Positions 52,222 through 61,996 are shown, counted from the first letter of the stretch. The stretch is DNA of 64,000 nucleotides from Paracoccaceae bacterium (GCA_026989055.1 JALSKC010000043.1:1-64000), one strand, 5' to 3'. The notes: generated by a model from the sequence alone, not told the origin. Made by a program: numbers and translations.

Positions 52222-52498
52222 GACATGCCTCATGTCCGGATCCCTGCGGGACGTTTCCGGTCGTCCCAAGACATTTACGACAATGCCAGAGTGGAATTTA
52301 GATTCAATGAAAACAATCTGTTGGCACTCCTCCCCGGTGGCTGCCGAAGGCGCCGGAAAGGAGGGATTGCAGCCCATATCCCGTATCTGATAGTGTTTTC
52401 GCAACAAGATCTGGCGCCCCCCCGGGCCGGCGCTGCCCTCCGGGAGGGCTCCGGCTTCCGGGCGGGTTCAAACCGATGTGAATGCAGGTGCGCAAGAC
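52222..52498. promoter_or_regulatory. Divergent usg/gyrA promoter region
   Basis: A 277-nt region whose part 52260-52340 is clearly AT-rich for this genome. For gyrA, TTGCAG (52367-52372) followed after 17 nt by ATAGTG (52390-52395) is the best -35/-10 pair seen, though the -10 is poor. No gene is in it. Confidence 0.35.
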
Positions 52499-55267
52499 GT
52501 GAACGACGATACCCAACCGCCTGAAAGAAACGGGGAAAGCGCGCCTGCCCCCTCCGGAGGGGCGCTTTCGGCGATCGACATCGTGGAGGAGATGAAATCC
52601 TCCTACCTCGACTACGCCATGAGCGTGATCGTGAGCCGTGCGATCCCCGACCTGCGCGACGGGCTGAAGCCGGTGCACCGGCGCATCCTCTATGCGATGC
52701 ACGAGGTGGGCAACACCCACGACAAGCCCTATCGCAAGTCGGCCCGCCCGGTAGGCGACGTGATGGGGAAATACCACCCCCACGGCGACAGCGCGATCTA
52801 CGACGCGCTGGTGCGCATGGCGCAGGATTTCTCCATGTCCCTGCCGCTGCTGGACGGCCAGGGCAATTTCGGCTCGATGGACGGCGACAACCCGGCGGCA
52901 ATGCGCTACACCGAGGTGCGCATGGCCCGCGCCGCCAATTATCTGCTCATGGACATCGACAAGGAGACCGTCGATTTCCAGCCCAACTACGATGGCAAGG
53001 ACCGCGAGCCCACCGTCCTGCCGGCGCGCTTTCCCAACATGCTGGTCAACGGTGCCGGCGGAATCGCGGTGGGCATGGCCACCAATGTTCCGCCGCACAA
53101 CCTGGGCGAGGTGATCGACGCCACCCTGGCGCTGATCGACAACCCGGATATGACCAGCGAAGAGCTGATGCAGTTCATCCCGGCGCCCGATTTCCCCACC
53201 GGCGGGGTGATCCTGGGGCGTTCTGGGGCGCGCAAGGCCTATACGGAGGGGCGCGGCAGCGTGATCATCCGCGCAAAGACCCGCATCGAGGAAGTGCGCA
53301 AGGACCGCCACGCGATCATCGTCGAGGAAATCCCCTACCAGGTGAACAAGGCGGCGCTGATCGAGAAGATCGCCGACCTGGTCAAGGAAAGGAAGCTCGA
53401 AGGCATCGCCCATGTGCAGGACGAATCGGATCGCGTCGGGGTGCGCGTGGTGATCGAGCTGAAGCGCGATGCGACGCCCGAGGTGGTGCTCAACCAGCTG
53501 TTCCGCTTCACGGCGCTGCAGCACAGCTTCAGCTGCAACATGCTGGCGCTGAACGGCGGCCGTCCGGAGCAGCTGACGCTTCGAGACTTTCTCATATATT
53601 TCATAAACTTCCGAGAGGAGATTGTCGCAAGGAGAACAGCCTTCGACCTGCGCCGCGCGCGCGAACGCAGCCATGTTCTGTGCGGGCTTGCGGTGGCCGT
53701 TTCCAACGTGGACGAGGTGGTGGCGCTGATCCGCGCCTCGCGCGACCCGGCCGAGGCCCGGACGCGGCTGATGAAGCGGCGCTGGCCGGCCGCCGAGATC
53801 GCCGAATACATCCGCCTGATCGACGACCCTGCACACACCGTGAACGAGGACGGCACCTACAACCTGTCCGAGGCCCAGGCTCGCGCCATTCTCGATCTGC
53901 GGCTGCAGCGGCTGACTGCCATGGGCGTGAAGGAGGTTACGGGCGAACTTCAGGAACTGGCCGCAAATATCCGCGATTACCTGGAAATCCTGCGTTCGCG
54001 CGAACGCATCCTCGGGATCATCTCCGACGAGCTGCGCGAGGTGAAGGAGCTGTTCGCCGTCCCCCGCCGCACCGAGATCACGGACTGGTCCGGCGACATG
54101 GAGGACGAGGACCTGATCGAGCGCGAGGAGATGGTCGTCACCGTCACCTCCGCCGGCTGGATCAAGCGCACCCCGCTCGCCGAGTTCCGCGCCCAGCGCC
54201 GCGGCGGCAAGGGGCTTTCCGGCATGTCCACCAAGGAAGAGGACGTGGTCACCACGCTTTTCGTGGCCAACACCCACACGCCGCTTCTGTTCTTCACCAC
54301 CGACGGCATGGTCTACAAGCTCAAGTGCTGGCGCCTGCCCCAGGGCGGGCGCACCGCCAAGGGCAAGGCCATCGTCAACATCCTGCCGATCCCGGCCGGG
54401 GTTTCGGTAGCCGCGATCATGCCGGTGGACGTGCCGGAAGAGGAGTGGAAGGATCTGCAGATCTTCTTTGCCACCTCCGACGGCTCGGTGCGCCGCAACG
54501 CGCTGTCCGATTTCGCCAATGTGCGCGCCAACGGCAAGATCGCCATGAAGCTGCCCGAGGGCGTGCAGCTGGTGAACGCCCGCATCTGCACCGAGGAGGA
54601 CGACGTGATGCTGGTCACCGCCCTGGGCCGTGCAATCCGCTTTCCGGTCACCGAGGTGCGGGTGTTCAAGGGGCGCGATTCCACCGGCGTGCGCGGCATC
54701 CGCCTGGCCGAGGGCGACGAAGTGGTCTCCATGTCGGTGATCCGTCATTTCGAGGCCACCCCGGAAGAGCGCGCCGCCTATCTGAAGATGCGCCGCGCCC
54801 AGGCCGGTGCGCCGGAGGGCGAGCCCGGCGAGGAAGAGGAAACCGCCGAGCCCGGGCAGCTGGCGCCAGAGCGCTTCGATGAGATGCGCGCGGCCGAGGA
54901 TCTGATTCTGACGATCACCGCCCGCGGCCTGGGCAAGATCTCTTCCAGCCATGACTATCCGGTGCGCGGGCGTGGCGGCCAGGGGGTGCTGGCCATCGAC
55001 AAGGGCCTGCGCGGCGGCCGGCTCGTCGCCTCCTTCCCCGTCGGGATGGACGACCAGATCATGCTCGCCACCTCCACCGGCCAGTCGATACGATGCCCGG
55101 TGAAGGACATCTCCTTCCGCTCGCGCGCGGCCGGCGGGGTCAAGGTGTTCGACACCTCCGGCGGTGAAGAGGTGGTTTCGGTGGCCCGGATCGCCGACAG
55201 CGGGGCGGAAGGCGCGGAAGGCGCGCCGCCCGATTCCGGCGGGGCCGAAGGCGCCACGCCCGCCTGA
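52499..55267 (+). CDS. gyrA: DNA gyrase subunit A
   Basis: The cleavage-rejoining subunit of DNA gyrase, 922 residues. The breakage domain contains [26 protein letters not shown], the quinolone-resistance region [10 protein letters not shown] with the usual Ser98 and Asp102, and catalytic Tyr137 (MRYTEVR). Six C-terminal beta-pinwheel repeats follow, with the GyrA-box-like RRGGKGLSG near residue 566. A Glu/Gly/Pro-rich insertion of about 30 residues lies near 770-800. GTG 52499 was chosen because MNDDTQPPE resembles starts of relatives. GTG 52478 is possible. A patch of non-preferred codons lies at 53581-53640. Confidence 0.97.
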   Translation: MNDDTQPPERNGESAPAPSGGALSAIDIVEEMKSSYLDYAMSVIVSRAIPDLRDGLKPVHRRILYAMHEVGNTHDKPYRKSARPVGDVMGKYHPHGDSAIYDALVRMAQDFSMSLPLLDGQGNFGSMDGDNPAAMRYTEVRMARAANYLLMDIDKETVDFQPNYDGKDREPTVLPARFPNMLVNGAGGIAVGMATNVPPHNLGEVIDATLALIDNPDMTSEELMQFIPAPDFPTGGVILGRSGARKAYTEGRGSVIIRAKTRIEEVRKDRHAIIVEEIPYQVNKAALIEKIADLVKERKLEGIAHVQDESDRVGVRVVIELKRDATPEVVLNQLFRFTALQHSFSCNMLALNGGRPEQLTLRDFLIYFINFREEIVARRTAFDLRRARERSHVLCGLAVAVSNVDEVVALIRASRDPAEARTRLMKRRWPAAEIAEYIRLIDDPAHTVNEDGTYNLSEAQARAILDLRLQRLTAMGVKEVTGELQELAANIRDYLEILRSRERILGIISDELREVKELFAVPRRTEITDWSGDMEDEDLIEREEMVVTVTSAGWIKRTPLAEFRAQRRGGKGLSGMSTKEEDVVTTLFVANTHTPLLFFTTDGMVYKLKCWRLPQGGRTAKGKAIVNILPIPAGVSVAAIMPVDVPEEEWKDLQIFFATSDGSVRRNALSDFANVRANGKIAMKLPEGVQLVNARICTEEDDVMLVTALGRAIRFPVTEVRVFKGRDSTGVRGIRLAEGDEVVSMSVIRHFEATPEERAAYLKMRRAQAGAPEGEPGEEEETAEPGQLAPERFDEMRAAEDLILTITARGLGKISSSHDYPVRGRGGQGVLAIDKGLRGGRLVASFPVGMDDQIMLATSTGQSIRCPVKDISFRSRAAGGVKVFDTSGGEEVVSVARIADSGAEGAEGAPPDSGGAEGATPA

Positions 55268-55441
55268 ACCACCGTCTCAGCGTTTCCGAAGCCGGCACAA
55301 AACCTGCAATCGCCGGGTGATTGTGCGCATCTTCCGGACAATGCCGCGTTCTGCCCGCAAACCGAGCCGCAGGCGCCGCAATCCGACCCTATTGCCGCCA
55401 TTTCAGAGCGGTTTGTTCCGCCCCGGAAACAGACCGTTTCT

Positions 55442-55482
55442 CCCTCGAACCGGGCCCCTCGAACCGGGCCCCTCGAACCGGG
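55442..55482. repeat. Tandem 14-nt repeats in the gyrA downstream gap
   Basis: CTCGAACCGGGCCC repeats with period 14 nearly three times. It lies in the 268-nt gap between gyrA and the DoxX-like gene. No other feature was recognised there apart from weak hairpins near the gyrA end. Confidence 0.8.
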
Positions 55483-55535
55483 ATCGCGGGGAACCGGCAG
55501 ACGATGACGGCAGGCAGGGAAATGGCGGCGCTGAC

Positions 55536-56195
55536 ATGACGCAGGAAACGGCACGAAGATCGAAACGGGCGCGCGCCCGGCAGGGACGGGGGCAGCTCGG
55601 CCAGACCGGGCACAATCTGCTGCGCATTCTGGTGGCGTCCTATTTCATCGGGGTCGCCGCCGGGCTGATCGAGGGCACGCAGGCAGCGGCGCTGGCCGCC
55701 CCCTTCCTGCCGCAGCCCGCGGCAGAGGCACTGGGGGCGGCGGTGGTCTTCGCGCTCGCCTACATGGTGATGACGGGGATCTGGCTGCGCCCGGCCGCGC
55801 TGCTGCTCGGGCTGGTCACCTTCTGGTCGAGCTATCTGCAGCATTTCGCCGCCGCCGACGCGGCAGCGGGAATCGGGGCCTTCTGGCGCGACCTGACCCT
55901 GATCGGGGCGCTGATGCTCACCTATGCCGGTTTCGGCCCGCGGGCACGCCGGCGCAGCGCCCTTTTCCGGCGCCGTCTCGTGGCGCGGCGGCTCAAGGCC
56001 TCGCGCGCCGTGCAACCGCGCCGGGTCCGCCCCTCCTCCGCCCACTGCCGGGACCCCCGACCGCGCCCCGCCGGGCTGACGGCACCGGCCGCACGGCAGC
56101 GCGACCCGTCCCCCCGGCCCGGCCCGATACCGCCCGCCATCGCCTCCCCCGAAAACATCTTCCGCGACGAGATTGAAAGCGCGCGCATTCACTGA
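55536..56195 (+). CDS. DoxX-like small membrane protein
   Basis: A 219-residue protein. Residues about 28-135 carry four hydrophobic segments (LLRILVASYFIGVAAGLI, GAAVVFALAYMVMTGIWL, AALLLGLVTFWSSYLQHF and LTLIGALMLTYAGFG), the layout of DoxX/SURF4-type proteins. The last 75 residues are Arg/Pro-rich and low-complexity. Function is not known. The start is uncertain: ATG 55536 lacks a good ribosome site. Its stop is followed at once by a 21-nt tandem repeat array. Confidence 0.65.
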   Translation: MTQETARRSKRARARQGRGQLGQTGHNLLRILVASYFIGVAAGLIEGTQAAALAAPFLPQPAAEALGAAVVFALAYMVMTGIWLRPAALLLGLVTFWSSYLQHFAAADAAAGIGAFWRDLTLIGALMLTYAGFGPRARRRSALFRRRLVARRLKASRAVQPRRVRPSSAHCRDPRPRPAGLTAPAARQRDPSPRPGPIPPAIASPENIFRDEIESARIH

Positions 56196-56279
56196 ATCTC
56201 CGGAGCGGCAGGCACGATCTCCGGCGCGGCAGGCACGATCTCCGGCGCGGCAGGCACGATCTCCGGCGCGGCAGGCACG
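56196..56279. repeat. Four tandem 21-nt repeats between the DoxX-like gene and trmFO
   Basis: Units at 56196-56216, 56217-56237, 56238-56258 and 56259-56279 contain ATCTCCGGCGCGGCAGG. Only the first differs (A for C at one base). The array starts directly after a stop codon and ends 65 nt before trmFO. Near-perfect identity implies recent expansion. Confidence 0.95.
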
Positions 56280-56344
56280 GCACCGGCGGCCGGCCCGCCG
56301 GCAGGCCGCTTCCCATTTCCGCCCCGATGCCCTAGATGGCCGGC

Positions 56345-57709
56345 ATGGACAACAACGTTCTTCACATCGTCGGCGGCGGCATGGCCGGATCGGAGGCAGC
56401 CTGGCAGGCGGCCAATGCCGGGCTGCGGGTGGTGATCCACGAGATGCGCCCGAAGGTGGGCACCTTCGCCCACCGCACCGGCAAGCTGGCCGAGATGGTG
56501 TGTTCCAACTCGTTCCGCTCGGACGACGACGAACACAACGCGGTGGGCCTTCTGCACTGGGAGATGCGCGCCGCCGGCAGCCTGATCATGGCCGCCGCCG
56601 ACGCCAACCGCCTGCCCGCGGGCGGCGCGCTGGCGGTGGACCGCGAAGGCTTTTCGCAGATGGTCACCGAGCGGCTGCGGGCGCATCCCAACGTGTCGGT
56701 CTCCACCGAGGAAATCACCGCGCTGCCCACCGAGGGGCAGTGGATCATCGCCACCGGGCCGCTGACCTCGCAGGCGCTGGGCGAGGCGATCCGGCGCGAG
56801 ACCGGCCAGGACAGCCTCGCCTTCTTCGATGCCATCGCCCCCATCGTCCATGCCGACAGCATCGACATGTCGGTAGCCTGGCGCCAGTCGCGCTATGACA
56901 AGGGCGAGACCGAGGAGGAGCGCACCGCCTATATCAACTGCCCGCTGGAGCGGGCGCAATACGAGGCCTTCATCGACGCCATCCTCGCCGCCGAGAAGAC
57001 CGCGTTTCACGAGGGCGAGGACACCCCCTATTTCGACGGCTGCCTGCCCATCGAGGTGATGGCCGAGCGCGGGCGCGAGACGCTGCGCCACGGGCCGATG
57101 AAGCCGGTGGGGCTGACCAACCCGCATGCGCCCGATCGCAAGCCCTGGGCGGTGGTGCAGCTGCGCCGCGACAACGCACTGGGCACGCTCTACAACATGG
57201 TGGGTTTCCAGACCAAGATGAAATACGGCTCGCAAGTAGAGGTTTTCAGGATGATTCCCGGCCTTGAGGGGGCCCGTTTCGCGCGCCTTGGCGGCATCCA
57301 CCGCAACAGCTTCATCAACTCGCCGACGCTGCTGGATACGCGGCTGCGGCTGAAATCGCGCCCCAATATCCGCTTTGCCGGGCAGATCACCGGAGTCGAG
57401 GGTTACGTGGAAAGCGCGGCGATGGGGCTTCTGGCCGGGCGGCTGGCGGCGGCCGAGGCGCTGGGCCGCGCCCTGCCCGAGGTGCCCGCCGACAGCGCCA
57501 TGGGCGCGCTGGTCCATCACATCACCGGCGGGGCGGATGCGAAGACCTTTCAGCCGATGAACGTCAATTTCGGCCTCTTTCGCCCGCTGGACGGGGTGCG
57601 CGGCGGCCGGCGCGGCCGGCGCGAACGCTACAAGGCCTATACCGACCGCGCCAAGGCCGCCTGGCGCGCCTGGCTGGACGCCGACCGCTCCGGCGCGGCG
57701 GCGCGATGA
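56345..57709 (+). CDS. trmFO: Methylenetetrahydrofolate-tRNA-(uracil-5-)-methyltransferase TrmFO
   Basis: A flavoprotein that methylates U54 in the tRNA T-loop using methylenetetrahydrofolate. The 454-residue enzyme has the FAD motif [15 protein letters not shown] (7-21), the family signature [27 protein letters not shown] with catalytic Cys53, the second cysteine in [15 protein letters not shown], and [12 protein letters not shown] near the end. Start 56345 ([12 protein letters not shown]) matches relatives; ATG 56336 adds three residues. A run of less preferred codons occurs at about 57225-57290. Its stop overlaps the next gene by ATGA. Confidence 0.95.
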   Translation: MDNNVLHIVGGGMAGSEAAWQAANAGLRVVIHEMRPKVGTFAHRTGKLAEMVCSNSFRSDDDEHNAVGLLHWEMRAAGSLIMAAADANRLPAGGALAVDREGFSQMVTERLRAHPNVSVSTEEITALPTEGQWIIATGPLTSQALGEAIRRETGQDSLAFFDAIAPIVHADSIDMSVAWRQSRYDKGETEEERTAYINCPLERAQYEAFIDAILAAEKTAFHEGEDTPYFDGCLPIEVMAERGRETLRHGPMKPVGLTNPHAPDRKPWAVVQLRRDNALGTLYNMVGFQTKMKYGSQVEVFRMIPGLEGARFARLGGIHRNSFINSPTLLDTRLRLKSRPNIRFAGQITGVEGYVESAAMGLLAGRLAAAEALGRALPEVPADSAMGALVHHITGGADAKTFQPMNVNFGLFRPLDGVRGGRRGRRERYKAYTDRAKAAWRAWLDADRSGAAAR

Positions 57710-58641
57710 GCGGCGCCGGCGCCCCCTTCACCACCCGTTTCGCCCCCTCGCCCACCGGGCCGCTGCATCTGGGCCACGCCTATTCGGCCATGTTGGCCCA
57801 TGACATGGCGCGCGCGGCGGGGGGGCGGTTCCTGCTGCGCATCGAGGACATCGACCGCGCCCGCGCCCGCCCGCAGTGGGAGGCGCAGATCTTCGACGAT
57901 CTCGCCTGGCTGGGGCTGGACTGGCCCCGCCCCGTCATGCGCCAGAGCGCGCGCCTGCCCGCCCATGCCGCGGCGCTGGCACGCCTGGAGGCGATGGGGC
58001 TGACCTATCCCTGTCGCTGCCGGCGCGCCGATATCGAGGCCGCCGCCGGCGCCCCGCAGGAGGGCGTGCCGCAATTCGGCCCCGACGGGCGTATCTACCC
58101 CGGCACCTGCCGCGGCCGCGTCATGGCGGAACGGGGCGGCGACGACGTGATCCGCCTCGACATGGCCCGCGCCGTGCGGGCGCTTCCCGCGGATGCCGCC
58201 TTCACCGAAACCGGCCCGGCGCATGCCGGCACCCACCGGCTGGACCCCGAGCGCCTGATCCGCGAGGTGGGCGACATCGTGCTGGTGCGGCGGGGGATGG
58301 GCAGCTCCTATCACCTCGCGGTGGTGGTGGACGACGCCGAACAGGGCGTCACCCACGTGATCCGCGGCGAGGATCTGTTCGCGGCCACGCAGATCCACGT
58401 GCTGCTGCAGCGCCTTCTCGGCCTGCCGGTGCCGCTCTATCACCACCACCGGCTGATCCGCGACGAGAAGGGCCGCCGCCTGGCCAAGCGCGACGATGCC
58501 CGCGCCATCGCCCGCTACCGCGCCGAAGGCGCCTCCCCGGCCGATATCCGCGCACTGGTCGGGCTGGAACGCTCCGGCCCGCAACGGATTGGAATCAACC
58601 CTCGGGCTGCATCAATTCCACCTCGCAACCATCCAGGATAG
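57706..58641 (+). CDS. gluQ: Glutamyl-Q tRNA(Asp) synthetase
   Basis: Attaches glutamate to queuosine in tRNA(Asp). The 311-residue enzyme is a truncated GluRS without an anticodon-binding domain. The HIGH-type motif is [17 protein letters not shown] (12-28), zinc ligands lie in [10 protein letters not shown] and YPGTCRGR, and the KMSKS counterpart is [10 protein letters not shown]. The last 16 or so residues are encoded in sequence that lies antisense to the 3' end of hisI, because the reading frame runs 47 nt into that convergent gene. The usual stop may have been lost. Confidence 0.93.
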   Translation: MSGAGAPFTTRFAPSPTGPLHLGHAYSAMLAHDMARAAGGRFLLRIEDIDRARARPQWEAQIFDDLAWLGLDWPRPVMRQSARLPAHAAALARLEAMGLTYPCRCRRADIEAAAGAPQEGVPQFGPDGRIYPGTCRGRVMAERGGDDVIRLDMARAVRALPADAAFTETGPAHAGTHRLDPERLIREVGDIVLVRRGMGSSYHLAVVVDDAEQGVTHVIRGEDLFAATQIHVLLQRLLGLPVPLYHHHRLIRDEKGRRLAKRDDARAIARYRAEGASPADIRALVGLERSGPQRIGINPRAASIPPRNHPG

Positions 58642-58954
58642 CGGTATAAAAGCAGCTTCGCCTATTGGTGTGGCAGGCCGGCCCCCTCTGGCGCACCAGC
58701 ACCAGAATCGTGTCGCGGTCACAATCGATGCGCATCTCGACAAGCTCCTGCACATGGCCGGAGGTCTCACCCTTGACCCACAGCTTTCCGCGCGAGCGTG
58801 ACCAGTAGGTGACTCGCCCCGTGGCAAGCGTGCGCGCCACGGCCGCGGCATTCATCCAGGCCAGCATCAGCACCTCGCCGCTGTCGGCATCCTGGGCGAT
58901 GGCCGGGATCAGGCCCTGCTCATCGAATTTCAGGCTGGCCGGGTCGAAGCGCAT
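58595..58954 (-). CDS. hisI: Phosphoribosyl-AMP cyclohydrolase
   Basis: Opens the purine ring of phosphoribosyl-AMP in histidine synthesis. The 119-residue protein has the family core NAAAVARTLATGRVTYWSRSR..LWVKGETSGH, the metal-binding IDCDRDT and the Cys-containing HTNRRSCFY. It is the monofunctional HisI form without the HisE part. Its 3' end overlaps the convergent gluQ gene. The codons around HTNRRSCFY are atypical for the window. Confidence 0.95.
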   Translation of the reverse strand: MRFDPASLKFDEQGLIPAIAQDADSGEVLMLAWMNAAAVARTLATGRVTYWSRSRGKLWVKGETSGHVQELVEMRIDCDRDTILVLVRQRGPACHTNRRSCFYTAILDGCEVELMQPEG

Positions 58955-59035
58955 CGCGGATCCTTTCCAAATGTCGGCGCCTGGCCTATCCTCGCGCCCG
59001 GACTATTTATGGCAGTGACGCCACGAGGGGAAGCC

Positions 59036-59485
59036 ATGAGCGATTCCGACCTGATCAACCTCTACTCCGGCCGCATCCTCGAACTGGCCGCCGACATCCC
59101 CCTCACCGAGCGCCTGCCCGATCCGGACGCAACCGCCAGGCGCCGCTCTCCCCTGTGCGGCTCCAACGTGACGGTGGACGTGAAGATGAAAGACGGCCGC
59201 ATCGCCGCCTTCGGGCAGGACGTGAAGGCCTGCGCACTGGGCCAGGCGGCGGCGGCGGTGGTGGGCGGCTGCATCATCGGGCGCAGCCGCGCCGAGGTCG
59301 AACGCGCCCGCGATCAGCTGCAGGCCATGCTCAAGGACGGCGCACCAGCGCCCGATGCCCCCTTCGAGGGGTTCGAGGTGCTGGTGCCGGCGCGCGCCTT
59401 CAGGAACCGCCACGCCTCCATCATGCTGTGCCTGGAGGCCACGGCCGAGGCGATGGAACAGGCCGAAAAGGCCGCCTGCGCCTGA
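59036..59485 (+). CDS. NifU/IscU-like iron-sulfur cluster scaffold protein
   Basis: A 149-residue protein with three cysteines in the IscU arrangement: Cys41 (SPLCGSNV), Cys66 (VKACALGQAAAA) and Cys132 (IMLCLEA). The SPLCGS instead of NPxCGD near the first Cys marks the roseobacter-type branch. It probably carries Fe-S clusters between a desulfurase and targets; suf or isc genes are not in the window. ATG 59036 has GGGGAA upstream. It is divergent from hisI. Confidence 0.85.
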   Translation: MSDSDLINLYSGRILELAADIPLTERLPDPDATARRRSPLCGSNVTVDVKMKDGRIAAFGQDVKACALGQAAAAVVGGCIIGRSRAEVERARDQLQAMLKDGAPAPDAPFEGFEVLVPARAFRNRHASIMLCLEATAEAMEQAEKAACA

Positions 59486-59624
59486 ACCCGCCGAACCCCC
59501 GAATCCCGGCGGCATGTTCCGGCGCGTCGCCGCTCCCTGTCCGCCGGGGTTTCGACCGCCGGTCGCCGGCCGCCGTCGCGGGCGGCAGGCCGCGGGCGGC
59601 CCGGCACATTCCCCGGCACATTCC

Positions 59625-59747
59625 TCAGAACATTCCCGGCAGGTGCAGCCCCGCGATCAGCAGCACCACCAGCGCCACGCCCCCTGCCAGATCGCCGGGA
59701 AGCCCGGGGGTGGCCCTTTCGATCACCTGTTTCAGCTCGTTCAGCAT
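59625..59747 (-). CDS. Forty-residue single-span membrane protein under a LexA box
   Basis: A short gene with ATG at 59747 and TGA at 59627-59625. The product reads MLNELKQVIERATPGLPGDL followed by a hydrophobic segment AGGVALVVLLIAGLHLPGMF. It has a strong GGAGGAG ribosome site six bases upstream, a perfect LexA box and a TACAAT -10 within 105 nt upstream, and normal codon choice. The layout recalls SOS-induced small membrane inhibitors such as Caulobacter SidA or E. coli TisB, though no sequence match is claimed. It is the only gene downstream of the box. Confidence 0.65.
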   Translation of the reverse strand: MLNELKQVIERATPGLPGDLAGGVALVVLLIAGLHLPGMF

Positions 59748-59796
59748 GCCGGCTCTCCTCCGTGTCTCTGTGTCCGCCGCCACGTGTTTACCTTTT

Positions 59797-59811
59797 GTTC
59801 ACGAATCCTTC
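59797..59811 (-). promoter_or_regulatory. Degenerate second LexA-like site
   Basis: GTTC-N7-CTTC on the plus strand has one mismatch to GTTC-N7-GTTC. It lies 26 nt downstream of the perfect box, within the probable 5' leader of the small membrane protein gene. It may be a second, weaker operator or chance. Confidence 0.35.
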
Positions 59812-59828
59812 TGACATGCCCCGCCGGC

Positions 59829-59851
59829 ATTGTAAAGAACTTTCCGTGAAC
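59829..59851 (-). promoter_or_regulatory. Perfect alphaproteobacterial LexA box with -10 element
   Basis: GAAC-TTTCCGT-GAAC (59837-59851), the GTTC-N7-GTTC operator read on the minus strand. Two bases further downstream on that strand is TACAAT (59834-59829), a good -10. The operator therefore sits in the -35 to -10 spacer, an ideal place for repression. The only downstream gene is the 40-residue membrane protein. Confidence 0.75.
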
Positions 59852-59977
59852 ATCTGCCGCCAGCGGCCCGAGGCAGCAGCCCTTTCCCGGCCTCCCGCCC
59901 CCCGGCCTGCCGCCGGCTGCGGCCGGTTCTCCCCGCCAGGGCCGGCCGCCCGGATCGCTCCGGTTCGCCATGCGGAT

Positions 59978-61996
59978 CTATTTCAGCAGGTCGGCGATGT
60001 CCCAGACCGACCGCGGCCCCTCACGCCGGCCGTGGCCGAAGATGACCTCGCGCGGCACGAAATAGAGCGGATTCCCGATCGAGCGGACTTCGGGGGAGCG
60101 TTTCCGGTCGCGCGCGTAGATCCGCCTGTCGCGGGCATAGAGCCCGATGCCGCCGGTTTCGGCCAGCAGAACCGGATCGGCAAAGCGCGAGGGCGCGGTG
60201 ACGGGGCGCAGCTCGTAATCCGCCGCGCCTTCCCGGCCGGAAGGCGCACGCCCGACGATCTCCAGATGAATCGCGACCGCCAGGGGCGAGACGGTATAGA
60301 CCGCATCGGCGCCGGCGGAAGTGAAATCCACCGGGAAGGCCTGCGCCAGCAGCCGGCTCAGGAGCATCGGCCCTACCTTCCCGTGACCGGATTCCTCCAT
60401 CCCCCGCATCTCCAGGAGTCGGGCGAAGGCGTCGGTTTCCATGTGCGGCCGGACGTCCGGCGGCCGCGACAGCCAGCCGGCGACCAGCGCGGCCAGCCCC
60501 AGGGCCAGCGCCGGGGCGCGCGGGGCGGCGCGCAGCGGGCGCAGGCGGAAGAAGACGATCAGCGGCAGGATCATCGCCGGCGAGAAGTGATGCGGCATGA
60601 CCCGGTAGGCCTGGAACTGGAAGAAGGCGACATAGGCAAGGGTCGTCAGCGTCAGCGCGCGCGCCACCCCGTCCTGCCATTTCCACAGCAGCAGACCGAA
60701 GGCGGGCAGTATGCCCCCGGGCAGGAGCCAGAACAGTATCCGCCCGGGCTCCGAAAGGGTGATGAAGCGCAGCCGGCGGAGGATCGAATCGCCGCCGAAT
60801 TCGGCCCCGCCTTCGATCAGCCCGGCCCCGGCCAGCACGGGGGGCAGCAGCTTGGCCAGCACGAGGGCGAGGGCAAGCCCCAGCAGCGCGGCCCGGAACA
60901 GGCCGGCGGCCGGGCGCGGTTTCAGGACGAGGAAGCTCGCCGCCAGCCAGAACCCGACCAGCAGCGGCGCGCTGGGCACGGTGAAGGCGAGCAAGCCCGC
61001 CATCAGCGCCGTCCAGGGGGCGTCCCGGCGCAGGAAGAACCAGACCATTCCCAGGAACAGGAAGCTGACGAAAGGCTCGCGCGCCGCCGGCAGGGCGATG
61101 TCGGCGAAATAGGGGTTGTAGCTGGCCTGGAAGGCCAGGACATATGCGAACAGCAGCAGAACGCCCCCCACCGCGAGCGCGGGAGCGGCGCCCCCCAGAG
61201 ACGTGCCACGGCGCAGATGCGCCATCACCGCCAGGGCCAGAAGCCCCGTGCCCATGACCATCGGCAGGCGAATCGCCAGCAGGTTTTCCCCCAGAAGCCG
61301 CATGAACAGGCTCGCGTTCAGGACCTCGAGCATGATTTCCGGCGCATAGAGCGCCGGGGCGCCTTCCGGGCCCGGCCAGGTCGGCCGGCCGGTTTCGATC
61401 AGGTTCCGGGCGACCAGGAAAAGATGCGCCCCGTCGCCGTTCAGATCCTCCCAGTGGAACTTGGGGGCCAGGAGGGCGAGAAGAAGCACCGGCAGCGCCA
61501 GCGCCAGCAGGATGTCAGGAACATGCGCCTGCAGCAGCTCCCGCAGCGGCGGCCCGTTTCGGCGGGCGCGGGTGGCGGCCAGGATCCCGGTCGCGCCCAG
61601 AACGAGCAGCAGGAACAGGAAGGCGCGCCCGTCCAGCGGCGCGGGCAGCAGGCGCTCGAGCAGAACCAGCCCGCCCCCGAGGCCGGCCACGCTGAATGCA
61701 TAGCCCCGGAAGACGAGCCCGGCCAGCCCGCAGCGGCCGCCGTCAATGGCCAGGGCAAGGCCGAGCCCGGGCCCGAGCAGCAGCAGCGCCGCAGCGAGCC
61801 CGCCCAGCGGCGCCCCGAGGTAGAGCAGCAGGGCGTGCTGCGGCTGCCAGTAGGGATTGGGCGCGAGCCCCTGCTCCGCCAGGGCGTGGATCCGGGCCGG
61901 AACCCCCTGGGCGAGAAAGACGAACATGCCTGCGCCCAGAAGCGCCCACGCCGCAAGCGCCAGCGCCAGTCCCCGTCCCGCGCCTTTTCCGATCAT
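59978..61996 (-). CDS. Large polytopic membrane protein, GT-C glycosyltransferase-like
   Basis: A 672-residue protein with about 12-14 hydrophobic segments and a soluble C-terminal domain (about 530-672). A loop between spans contains FHWEDLNGDGAHLFLVARNLIETGRP, reminiscent of the acidic first loop of GT-C/GT39 enzymes, and AAREPFVSFLFLGMVWFF. I cannot assign a family with certainty. It could be a lipid-linked sugar transferase or an unknown integral membrane protein. ATG 61996 has GGGGAGGAGC just upstream. It stands alone, with the LexA-controlled gene 126 nt beyond its end. Confidence 0.65.
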   Translation of the reverse strand: MIGKGAGRGLALALAAWALLGAGMFVFLAQGVPARIHALAEQGLAPNPYWQPQHALLLYLGAPLGGLAAALLLLGPGLGLALAIDGGRCGLAGLVFRGYAFSVAGLGGGLVLLERLLPAPLDGRAFLFLLLVLGATGILAATRARRNGPPLRELLQAHVPDILLALALPVLLLALLAPKFHWEDLNGDGAHLFLVARNLIETGRPTWPGPEGAPALYAPEIMLEVLNASLFMRLLGENLLAIRLPMVMGTGLLALAVMAHLRRGTSLGGAAPALAVGGVLLLFAYVLAFQASYNPYFADIALPAAREPFVSFLFLGMVWFFLRRDAPWTALMAGLLAFTVPSAPLLVGFWLAASFLVLKPRPAAGLFRAALLGLALALVLAKLLPPVLAGAGLIEGGAEFGGDSILRRLRFITLSEPGRILFWLLPGGILPAFGLLLWKWQDGVARALTLTTLAYVAFFQFQAYRVMPHHFSPAMILPLIVFFRLRPLRAAPRAPALALGLAALVAGWLSRPPDVRPHMETDAFARLLEMRGMEESGHGKVGPMLLSRLLAQAFPVDFTSAGADAVYTVSPLAVAIHLEIVGRAPSGREGAADYELRPVTAPSRFADPVLLAETGGIGLYARDRRIYARDRKRSPEVRSIGNPLYFVPREVIFGHGRREGPRSVWDIADLLK

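Noticed and set aside
52222-52407. An extended N-terminus for Usg
   Set aside because: The extra sequence is AT-rich promoter-like DNA with no similarity to the conserved family start. ATG 52221 has a ribosome site.
52304-54952. An open frame antisense to gyrA
   Set aside because: His/Gly/Gln-rich shadow of gyrA without domains or plausible start.
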